DNA of 64,000 bases from positions 10,416,001 through 10,480,000 of the forward strand of contig NC_046680.1 in the NCBI RefSeq assembly GCF_009870125.1. Direction: 5' to 3'. How positions within the stretch are numbered: the first letter of the stretch is position 1; the number at the start of each line of letters is the position of its first letter. Of the stretch, positions 44,901-56,900 are shown piece after piece. The translations under genes were made by a program, and so were the position numbers. Under the pieces are notes generated by a model. It was not told the DNA's origin. It saw only the letters and a list, made by a program, of their open reading frames with translations, and did no database searches. Origin of the DNA: Drosophila pseudoobscura. Its lineage: Eukaryota; Arthropoda; Insecta; Diptera; Drosophilidae.

Positions 44901-47900
44901 GCTGATTGAATGGACTACTTTATAACATCTTAAGTATCGAGATATAAATAGCCTTTTGGCTATTTTTGGGGCTTCCATTGTGTCTGTCTGGGCCTTACTG
45001 TAAATGAAAATTAAAATCTGAATTGTGCGACGTAAACTTTCCAAGGCACGAGTCACAAGGAAGTTGTTAAGATATTTTTCGCTGGTCCAAAGTGGTTCGA
45101 CGAGTTTCAGATTTATTTTCAATTTCAATTTCCATTACACACCACTCCGACTTCGAGTGTGGCTAATGGGCTCGCTCTTGAGGTTAGATTAGAACATGGG
45201 TAGAACCCAAACACCTCGCATGTGGGGCCCAACAATGTGGCGGTTCCGCTCGGCTGAAGTGGGCGGCGTGGGTTAGCCCTTGCACTTGATGGCTTCTCAA
45301 TGTCGGAGCGGCGCTGCATAAATCGTGCGAGTTGTTTGACTGCGAAGGTCTTTGCCAACTAATTGGCTCATTGTGGAAATGCATATACATGTATGTAAGA
45401 GCTTTAATTGCTGGTTAGCTCTCCGACGATTATGAAAGCAATGGCAAATCAATCAACTGTTAGATTGCCAATCAACCGCAGATGTACCAAGAATCTTTAC
45501 GCAAGGTTTTACTTCTTCCCATCTAAATTCACGGTTCAGGGCACACAACATCAATATCTAAAGTCGAGACAATGACGAAATAGCCGCGAAATTGCACGCC
45601 CGCAATCAGATGAGACTCAATTAGAATAACGGATACCCTTCTCCTTCTCCACCCCAAAGAGCATAGGCAGATAAATCCTCACAGACTTACATGTACTCAG
45701 CCAAACGTTGGTTTCTTGCCAAAGTTACCAACTGTCTAATGAAGTCACTAATCCTCTTTTTGAACAAAAGAAGGGTACCCTTCGTCTGATTAATGTAGAT
45801 CTCAGCGCCACACTAATTGACCCGCACAGACAAGAGATACACAAGACGTGGCTCCGATCCACTGAGGATGGGTCAGAACCGCTTAAGCCTGATGTCGGAT
45901 CGAAAGGCGATAAGTGTATTGAAACGGAAAGTCGACATCATCTGGTCAAGGTGAGCGGGCTGTCGGCTGAACTTTGCCAGGTGATGCTTAATGCTTGATG
46001 CCTGATGCCTGATGCGACCACCCAGGTGATCTTTTGGCGGGCTCATTGCGTATGCCCCTCAGGGCGTGGGTGTGGGCGCTGGGCGCGCGACAATCAGGAA
46101 ATTAAAAACTTTTTACGAACCCAGACAGTGCCCTGGCCTGCATGCCTGATTAACTCATTTAAATACGGAACATTCAGGCCCACAGCCGAGCCGAGTTTGT
46201 TGCCTCAGTCTTTTGCTTAGGGCCGTGCGAATTCTGTTTCTCCGAGGAGCAGCACAGCGGCAGCAGAAGTCGCGACAGAGGTCCGAGTAGCGGCAGAGCT
46301 TTTCTAGGGGGACGGGACCAGGCGAGTCTACCTGGCCGAATCGGGCCGTTCGTCGTGCTCAGTCCGTCTTCGCCGCTCGGCCAGAACAGAGCTTCGTTGT
46401 AGTCGTAGTCGTCATAGTCGTCATAGTCGTTGTCGCTGTTGTTGCTTTCGTTATCGATTCTCGATCTCGAAAGTGTTTTGGCGCGTCTCTATCGCGATCG
46501 TAACCCATTAAAAAACGGCCAAAAACTCAAATGCGGAAGTCACACTTAATGTTTATTCTAAAGCCTCAAAAGTGAATTAAAATTGAAATCGAATCTGAAG
46601 GAAAAGGGTTCATTGAACGGTAGACTAGACGTATATTTGTAGTAGTTATTATGGTGCTGCCAGCCACCTCGACATTGTGCAATGTGTTCACATTTCTGCT
46701 GGGTAAGTTAACGCCTCCTGCCCTCCCCTCCCCTCGCTACGCCTCGCCTTGCCACGCCGCGCCCTATCGCACTCAAATATGGAAATAGGAGCCCGCTGTT
46801 GTGCGGCTTCTACTGTTAGCATTGATTCTGCTGCCCCAATGTCAGCTGGGAAATCGTGTGGTATCTGCCACATGGGGGAGCAGGGGACCAGGCACCGAAC
46901 AACACATCTCTGTGCATAAGTTCAAGGTGGAACGGCTTGTAAATCAGGGGAGCGGAGGCGGGGTAGTGGACATGTTTGAACAAGTTGATGTCTTTGTTGA
47001 TACGCGCACTCTCAAACGATTCAATTGTTGGCTCTCGCCAATGTTTGACTTGCATTGGGGCAGGTCGGGGCGGAGCCCCCATTCAGCCATGAAAGAAGGT
47101 CGCATAAGGGGAGGGAGTAGGCCATGGATGACACTGTCCGATGTACTTACTAACTGTAGGCAGAGGAGCTTAAGTTCTGGCGCTCTCTTTAGCGGAACGA
47201 GAGAGGGAGTAACACAATGCCGTGCCTCCCTTGACCCGAACCGATCTAAGGCGAAGGGAAGACGATTGGAAGCTTGAAACCTCCGAGCGTGTTGTGTTTG
47301 CATACACTTTATTCTTCCTGAATATCGTTACTGGATGTGATCGTTACTCAGTGATTTGGTTCATCATGTTTAAAAGTGGAAGACATTTCACAACTTTTCA
47401 ATGCCACCATTTGGAGGAATCATAGCTAGAACCATAAAGCCGGCTCAAAAACTCACTAAAGTTCTGAATACCAGCCAACACAAAAATCACAATCGTGTAT
47501 AGCCGCTAATTAACTGCTGGCCAAACGTATGTATATTTACATTAAAGTCGGCAGCGTGATAATTAAAAAAGAAATACAAATTAAATGCACGGCATGACGT
47601 CGCAAACGACATGGAAACAAAGCAAAGAAACAAAACAAAACAGAGAAAATGAAAAAAAAACAAATTGTTAAGACAATAACGAGCATTCCCCATAAATAAA
47701 ACGCGACAAAAAGCTCTTCCGCTCTGCAGCGAAACTGGGCAGCTAATCTACATAAATAAAAGATATTTAAGCTACATACATAAAATTTGGATTATGTCTA
47801 AATAGCAGAAGATGTGCACGTAAAAGAGAAACGAATTTGGCATACGCTTCAAGAAGACTGTCTCTTGAGCTTCGGGAAATGCAACGCTTTGCTCTCGCTC

Positions 47901-50900
47901 TCGCTCTCCTTGACCCGCTCTCTCAATGCAGAAAGAGCGGCAAGCAAAGGCAGTGGCAGTAGGAAGGACAGAGATAGTTGCGGACAGAGATAGACAAACG
48001 ATCGAAAGCGTCTCCGAAAATTCGAACTTGACAGAGAGCAGAATAATTTAACTGTAACTGTAATTGGAATTTCGAATGCAATGTTCATTCAGTAGCTGAT
48101 ATACTTCAAATACGGTTAGCGCTGTCGAGCAAAAACGGAAGGTGATAAGTGGCCAGAATTGCAAATGAATGTGGCATTGGCTAAGGTCATATCCCATCAG
48201 CAATGTCGCTTGGCATCTAATCAAATGTGGCATCCGTTTCGTTTCGTTACGATTCGAACTTCTCGCAGCCCCCAAAATATGTGTAGCAAAACAAACAGTG
48301 CGAAAACGAAGAAGCAGCAGCAGCTGCAGCAGCAGCGTCATTGACATCACATCGCCATCAGTTGACCCAGTGGCAGTAGAAGCCGCCACCTCCACCCAAT
48401 CGAACACCTTGCGGCAGCGTGAATATCGATATGGAAATTCAAACTTGTTTTTGCTTCTTTTCCCTCTAGTCTTGTTGATTTTGTCGACTGCGTAACACGC
48501 GGCGTATGCGTCACGTGCTGCGCGCGTTGTTGTTGCCGCTGCTTCTTGTTATTGTTGCTCTCCATACAACCAAATACTTTTCCACGCCACTCGACTCCAC
48601 TCTGCAGCACACCCCACCGCACTCGACGCCGCTTCATTCAAGTTCAGGGCCAAGTGGGTTTTCGTTTGGGCCAGTTTCGTTTTCTTTGTAGTTTTGTTAT
48701 TTCTGCTGGTTATTGTTACGGCTACCTGGCGTTGGCATTTCGGCCAGTTAATGAAGCAATGAATCAATTAGCTGTGTTTTTGTGGCTCCAAATTAATTTG
48801 CTCGCCTTTACATTTTGACAACCATTTCACTTCCGCCAAAAGTTGTAGTCGCTCATCGATTTCCCATGTACCTTTCTGTCCTTTAGCCGGTTCGCCCATT
48901 TTCTACAGCGCTGCCCCGCGTGGATCCTGCGCCAACTGCTGCGGTATCAGAGAGCGCGAGGACATCAAGTTTATGCTGTATACCAGGTAAGCCTAAGCAG
49001 CTCATGAATACTTAATTGATAGGAGAACCTAGAGGATAATGCCATTTCAGACGAAACCGCCACACGGCCCAGCTGCTCCACCTGAACGACGATGGCCGGC
49101 TGGCGCAGAGCAATTTCAATTTCAATTACCCGCTGGCAATCTACCTGCACGGATTCTCAGAGTCGGCCACCGGAGAGCGACAGAGCAGCCAGGAGCTGAA
49201 GGATGGTAAGCGATGTGGCGTACAGAAGGGGTTCCTCTACGGTCAATTTGCATATCCATATGCTGCTCTCTTGCAGCCTTCCTGCGGCGGGGCAACCATA
49301 ATGTCATTCTCATCGACTGGAGCGCGATGACAGCGGTGCCGTGGTACTCGAATTCCGTGGAGAACCTGCCTATCACGGCTCGCTATATTGCGCGATTCCT
49401 GCGTTACCTCGTGGGGCGTGGCTATTCGGCGAAACACATCCACCTGATTGGCTTCAGCCTGGGCGCCGAGGTGGCCGGATTCGCGGGCAAGCAGCTGCAG
49501 GAATGGGGCATCAAGCTGCCCAGAATTACGGCCCTCGATCCGGCCCTGCCCCTGTTCGAGGGCAACAGCTCCAACCGTCGTCTCAGTCCGAGCGATGCCA
49601 GATTCGTGGATGTCATACACACGGATGGCGGGATCCTGGGCAATCCCACGGCCATGGGTCATGCGGACTTCTATCCAAATGGAGGAAGGCCACTGCAGCC
49701 TGGATGTGCCCGCCAGGAGATTGCCAATAATCGCTGGCTGGGCATATTAAGTGAGTGGAGGAGTGTTTTGGATCACCGTGGCCGAATATACAATCCATTT
49801 TGTCCTCTTCACAGTTGGCTGCAGTCACCAGCGCGCCTGGGAGTACTTTGTGGAGAGCATAGCCCAGCCGCGGGGCTTTCCGGCCAAGCGATGCGAGCCC
49901 TCGGTGACATTTGGCGTCTGCCGGGACGGAGGAAACGGCCTGGCCTTCATGGGCATGGGCGCAGATCCCAGGCAAGGGAGCTACCGAATATCCTACTCTA
50001 CTCTCAAGCTAACCCAACATTATTCTTTTCACAGACTGCGGGGGAAATTCTATCTGGAAACGAACGGTGCCAAGCCATTTGGGAGGAATAGTCGGAGCCA
50101 GGCAATTGTCTCGCTGGCGCCTCAGCTGCCCATCGCCTACAAATTGCCCCCAATTGCCAGCAGGCCAACAGTCCAGAGCCAGAGCCAGAGCCCATCCGTC
50201 AATCAGTATGGACCAGCAGGACAAGACCCATTGCAGGAGGAGGATGAGAACAACAGCATTGACAGCTCCTCTCTGACGTGACGAAATGTAAAAAGTGCCC
50301 GAAGAGACGGCGAGGATTCGAAGGGACGGACAGCTACCATTCTCTCGGTAGAGATTTGTGGGATGCTGCGTGATTGTGTTCCAAGTTTTTGCACTTGTAC
50401 GAGCATGTACTCGCATTTGTAGTTGGCCCGGCAGCAGGCAACGTTTTCTTGTGATCTTTCTCTTAAGTATTGCTAGCACGTAGTCAGGACATTTGTTAAC
50501 AGCTTAAATATATCCTTTATACATAAAGAGTTGAGTGGGGAACGCTTTGTGCGAATGAAAATTGGCCAGAAGGAGCTTGTGGGGCAGTATTCACTCATAA
50601 CATTTGTGTGGAAATGGACTTATGCTGTTGGATTGATTTCACATTTTAAAAGAGATTTGTGGCACACCATGCAACAGATTTCCAAGATGAGAACTTAAAT
50701 GAGAACCATTTGATGGCCTAAAGAACTTATAGAACATGGACTCAAAAATTATGAAAAAGTTTTAGCCTACAAAATAATTTTTGCCCTCCCGCTCTCGAGA
50801 GGAAAAAAAAAACTAGAAGCCTCATATGTGCCCACGTCTTCTTGGAAATAACTCAAAATTCAGGTAGCAACCCGACAATCAACGAAACCTTCGTCATTCC

Positions 50901-53900
50901 ACCAAAAAAAGTGGGCCAGAACGTGAGAGGCAGAGGATACTTTGCACACTTTTAGCCATGACTCATCGTGACAATCGCTCTAAAAGGCAAGTAATTTAAT
51001 TTAGTTAGCCCCACCCCCTGGGGTCGATGCGGGAGAGAGAGACGACATGCAAAGTGGATACGCCTATGACGCAACGGGAAGCCTTAGAAAAACACGGCCC
51101 AAAATGGCGAGAATACTCGTATGCGCGATATATAAAGGAATTATGTATGTACAGTATGTAAGGAGCAACAATAAGTGTACGTACTCAGGCCGTAGAGACC
51201 CAAAAATTTCGAAGGAACCCGAGCTATTGCCAGTGCAATTAAAAAGTAATTAACGAATAATGCGCCTGCCAGAGGAGTGCAAATTGTTTATTAACTTCGA
51301 TGGTGGGTAAGAGTGTTGGAGCTCCTTAAAATGCAGCCACCTCCCCATAATTATGCAAGGCAGAAGGGTGGCTGGCAAACAGGACATGGGCCATAATGTG
51401 CAATGAACGTCGGAGCTCATTTTCACAGGCCATCAGCGTCGTAGCGGCGCCAGTGCGCCAGTGCGCCAGCGGAAGCGGAAGTTTTTGGGAAGTTTGGGAA
51501 GTTGGTGTGGCCAGCCGGAAGAGGAAGGTGGGACCAGTGTGGCCATTCATATGCACATATGCGGGCTGCATTATTAATGAGCCCCAACTTTTGGGCAGCC
51601 AAATGCAGATGCATTTTCCGTGTGCCATGTCCCGTGCGCCGTGCTCAGCATTTGCGAGTAAAATTCGAACAGCCCAATGATTCGGGCATTTTGTTTGTGC
51701 CCGGCCTCAGACCTCTTCAGACAGCGTACCTCTGGGGCAGGCTTTTTGGGTCAACTGCAGATGGGCTGTGATGGCTCATCGAATGCATATTTAATGGTGT
51801 GGCGAACAGATCTAAATGGTTTACAAAATCGATAAAGAATCCCCGCAGCGAGAGCTGAAAAGGTTTGACGGAAGTCCCGAGTGTTTCGGGACGCGGCTTC
51901 GGGTAATTGTCTGTTGAATCTAATCTTTTTTACGATTCCGGCACATTTATAGCCATCGAATTGGCCATTACGAAAAGCCAAGAGAGGAAGAAAGGACACA
52001 CGGAATGCTTGAAACTGTCAAAGGAAGTGCCCAAGTCCGTCCGATCAAGGTTATGCCTTCAATCGACGGGAATATACATGGTTAACCGATTTGTCCATTG
52101 AGCAATCAAATGAATTCACTCTATGCACTCATTTCCTGAATAATTTCCAGCATGGTTGGGGCTTTCCGCTAACGGGCTGTCAATTATGGACATTTTTGTA
52201 GCGTGGGGGTAGCGGCCAGGTAAAGTAGGCCACTAATAAAAAAGCTCCACATCCTTCTCCCTGTCTACCCACTTTTGCTCCTTCTCTACGGCTTTCTTTC
52301 CATCCACTTCTGCTTCTACTTTACGGTTTCCTCTCCACCCACTGCAGCTCCTTCTCTATTGCTTTCCCTCCTGCTCCTTCGCAATGGCTGTCAGGCATGC
52401 CATGACCAAGAGAGCGACAACTGCGGAGGACACGTGCGAATGCGTCTGAGTCGCGGTCGCGGTCGCGGTCGCGGTCGCGGTCCGCAGTCGCCGTTGCTGC
52501 TGACTCATGAAGGCTAATGAGGGAGTGCAGAGGAAGAGAGCAGAGAGCAGAGAGAGAAGGACAGGGCGGAGCTGTCAATGAGCTTTGCTGACTGAATGAT
52601 TGCTGATTGATTGAGGTCGGAATTGATTATTAATATCGTGTGTGTTGTCCCTATTCTTGTTTGCTTTAACTTAAGAACATTTATATAATGTTCACAGGTG
52701 GAAAATAATATGAGCGATAGGAAATCCAGATATTTTTGGCAATAATCTTAAACAGGCAGAGAAAGAAAGTACAGTAAACAGTTTTCTTTTAACAAAAAAT
52801 CTCTCTCTCTCCGTAGCTGCTCTCAAGAAATGCTTTAAAAGGTGCTTTATTAAAGTTACAAAAATTCTTTAAATTTTCACATCAAATGTTGGTTTTCCAG
52901 TAACGTTTCCAGCCAACTTCAATCGAGGCACTTTGAAGCCTGGAAAGTAGGTTGTTAGCAATCCACTGGTGCATCAGTTTGCAGTCAGTCCGTCAGTCAG
53001 TCAGTCAGTCAGTTTTCGGAACCTGCTGCCAGTTCAAAGGGAAGGAAAAATTAATTAAATCGATAGGGCGTTTTGTTCTCTGTTCTGTTGTATGGGTGTA
53101 ACCCTCTTTCTCTTTGTCCCAAGCTCTCTGTCGCTCTTCACCATATGTCCCTGCTTTTTCCCCTGCTTCTGTTATTCTTGTTTATTGTGCCGCTGCCGTG
53201 GCTGCTGCTCCTGCTGCACTTTTCACTTTATGCGCCGATAATTGGACGGAGCGAGCAGTCCGGCGCGGCGCGGGGGGAGTGCAACAGAGCGGGAACAGCA
53301 ACAATTTCATTTCGCCTGTGCCACGCCTCCCTTTGTTGCTTGTTTATTTGAAGCATGCTCGCTGCTTGCAACGTGGCAACATTGTCGTGAGAAATTGCAT
53401 TTATAGCAGGCAACGTTTACGTGTCAGCGAGTCTCCTTCTCTACACAAACACAGAGTCAGTGAGGGGTGCAGAGGCAGAGGCAGAGACAGAAACGAGATG
53501 TTGCCACTGTGTTTGCGCTTGCTGGTGCCCCATGTTGCCGCTAAGTGAATTTATTGCATTTAATATGCTTTTCATGTCAATCCTCACTGCTCTAGCATAC
53601 ATAAATCAACCAGTTTTTATGGCCCGCTAGAGGACTTCATCGCCGCCACTGGAACTGGAATAAGATGTCAAAGCGGATGTCAAACAGAGAGTTCTGAAGC
53701 TTTAAAATTGTCCAGATGATAGCCTGGCGCATGGGTTACTCTCTCTGGGTTACTCAGTTACTCGTAATTGTTGTTCATATTAAAAACCAATTAAAAACCA
53801 TAAAAGTCAAATCAAACCATGTGCGGGGGACAGGCATGCCCGTGCTTGTCGGTGCCTGTCTGTGGGGGAGACAACAGCAAGAGTGTTGCTGTTCTCCTCT

Positions 53901-56900
53901 CCATCACTTGTTCATCCTCTGCCCTCGCCATCAATTGTCAGACTATGGGGCTAATTGCAAAACTCTCGCCCACACACACACACGAGTGCAGCAGCTGTGG
54001 CTGTGTGCCTCGACAGCAACAGGAAGAACAAAAATAGCAACGACCAGGCGGGAGTGAGAGGAAAGGACAGCAAAGGGCTCACTAGACTTGCACTACAAGA
54101 AAATATGTTCGGATTGTTTGCCCTCCACGACCCGCACGATGGACTCTAGTCAAAGCTTCTCATCGTGATCAGACACGATTGCCGGTTTCGGCTTCGTGGC
54201 GATCTTGCCTTCGTTTGGTATTGAAAGAGAGCGCCTGGTGCCCAAGGTATATAGTCAGAAAAGGTGAGTGCTTTCATTTAATGCTCTGATTTCTCTCTCT
54301 GCACCACAGCTGCGTTTGCAGGCTATACAAAATTATGACAAAAGTGTCAAATTTGCCAACTAGACACATGGGCAACAGGATGTGTGTGCATGTGTTCGTG
54401 TGTCGTTGCACGGGACGGTGCGGAGGAGGTGTTGCAGAGAGCGTAATTACTGCTTTTAACAGAAAAGTGCAAAGTGAAACCGAAGCGTTGCCATTATGGA
54501 TTGAAACTCATTGAAATCAAGCTGCCCGCGCGGGCGAGGTGGAGCAGAGTGTGAATGATGTAGTCGCTTAGTCAGCTGCACCTCGGCTGGTGAAATAGTG
54601 TATAAAGAGAGTGTATGAGAGGTGTAGAGCGAGAGAGCGAAGGGCTTTGAAAGTTATGTTGGTGCTCACAGGCGCTCACACACACTCGAATGTATTTCTA
54701 TTTCCAGTCTCTGCTTTCAGCGCAGCAGCTCATGTGTGGACCAAGTATTTTTTTATATTTTTCGTTTTGTTTTTTTTTTTTTTTTTATAAATGCTCAGTG
54801 GCCATGCAGGGATAACTTTCGAGTAGAGAGGGGGCTTTATAGATGAGGTGTTGAGCTGTGAGAGAGTGCAATAGCGGGACTGCCTTTTGTTCGATGAGTG
54901 CCGGCTATTTAGTTACAGTTTAGCGGTGACGGGTAGGGAAAGAGTGCAAAACTATTGCCAGCTCTTGGGCGCTTTCCCTTTCAGTCCATGCTGGATGCTG
55001 GTCCATTTTATACAATTTCATTTCATTTTACTATTTTATTCAATTTATCCTCCTTCTGTTTGGCACAGACAATAAATTTTAATTGAAATCTGGCCTTGGG
55101 AAGAACCAAAACGCATTGCCTCCGGCGGGAGTCCATGTGGAGGCGTCGGGCGCAGTTCCAATTTCGCATCCGCTAACGCTGATGCTGCTGCTGCTGCTGT
55201 TTTCTTCTCCTTCCCCGCCTCCTCCTCCTCATCCTCTAGTTCTTCTCCCGCTCCCTGTGCTGCTGTCATTTTTTGTTGTTGTATTGTCATGGTTTCATTT
55301 TTAGTTATTCCTTTTGCAGAGAAGCCTTTCGGAAGGACTTTATCTCTTTCAGCGCGTAATAAAATGTGGAAACGTTATGGTTGCGGCAGGGGCAGGGGCA
55401 CGGGCACGGGCACAGTATGGTTGCTAAGGCTTTAGGGAATGTTCAGTGAGTCGCTTTGGCCTTAACCCGTTTTCCCAGAAAACTGAAAAGCGGAGCCGTC
55501 CGAGGTACTTGTAATTTCCTATCGACTCGACGGTCACTCTATGCTTACAGCTAACTGCTGCAATCAATGCAATTACGGTAAACGTCTGCCCTAAGTATAC
55601 ACCCTCGTACACCTATAGTTCTTTCTCTTATATGTTTAACATTTTCCGAGGGTTATATGCTCCCAGTGTTTGTGTTTGTGTGTGTGTGTATGTGTTTGGG
55701 GGGGGATAATGGCGCAGACATCGCGTGACCCGCGCTAATGCATGGCCGCACCCTGAAGAGTGCAGCGAGCAGGCACAACCCTTTCTGCAGCACGTGAGCG
55801 CTCTCGTAGCTCCTACCCCACCTCCTCCTCCTCCTCCACTCTGCCGCTCACAATGCGTAAACACCAAAGTTTAATGCACTCTAATTGCAGGGGGAGAGCG
55901 GGGTGCGGCAGCGGAAGTTCGCAGACGACAAAGGCAACACACGACGCCATTTTCAAAATCATGTTGAATATTTAACAGAGCGTACAAGAAGAAAGAAAGG
56001 AAGTGGGGAGCCGAGACGCCAGCCATTATCCCTGCAGCACGTTGCGTGTCTGCTGCGACACAAAAGTTCAATTACTTCTCGGAAGGATGGTAGGGTGACG
56101 GGGGGGCGGGGAGGCCGCACAGCGGATATCCGGCTCCTGCGTTGCGTGCCAAATCCTAGAGCTGCTCTTTAATGACCATTCTCCCGCTAAATGGCAATAG
56201 CCGACGCTCTCCATCAAATTGATTAATGTTTGATTTTAATGATTTATTTAACTTGTCCAGAAGCGGCAGCGACGGAGGAGGACTTGCTGCAAGGTAAGCC
56301 GATCCGACCGACACCCAGTGGCGCGTTGTAGAACACATTCCAAGCGAACACTCAAAATGGAATTCACTTTCAAATGTTTTTTGTGTCTGATTTATGGTCA
56401 CAGTGGCGAAGGGCACAAGGAGGATTGGCAGAGAGAGGGAGGGAGTGACAGGTGATAGGTGCAGTGGCAAATATTTGTGCACTTGACCGCAAGGAAATAA
56501 CAGCGAAAAGCGAGATAGAGTGCTGCAGGCAGACTGTTCGACTTGGGAATACCCTTTAATACCCGGCAACAATGCACTCTTTGAGCTAAGGAAAACTAGC
56601 CACCCCCACGCAAGGATTCACTCGTTGGATTCAAAGCAAACGAAGAGCAATGACAGCAATGTCAGACACAGACTTCCGTTTTCTCAAAGGGGCGGAAATT
56701 CTTTGTACTCGTCGTCTATTGCATAACCTTTGACATGACGGAGCCAAAGCCAAGGCAAATCAAACGAAACCCGAACCAATACCAATCCCAGGTCAGTGTT
56801 TTGGCATTTTGTATGACTAAGCTGCATCTTTTTTCCTTTTCCTTTCATGTTCTTGTGCACGTTTCAAGTGCCAAGTCAAATTGTGCGGTCATTTATTGCT

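Noticed and set aside
46801-47277. 158-codon open frame in lipase intron 1
   Set aside because: No ATG-proximal domain, inside a well-supported intron, and without codon bias.
53114-53548. 144-codon open frame in the RING-gene intron
   Set aside because: Starts on a non-ATG codon, composition follows local GC, no domain and no splice context.
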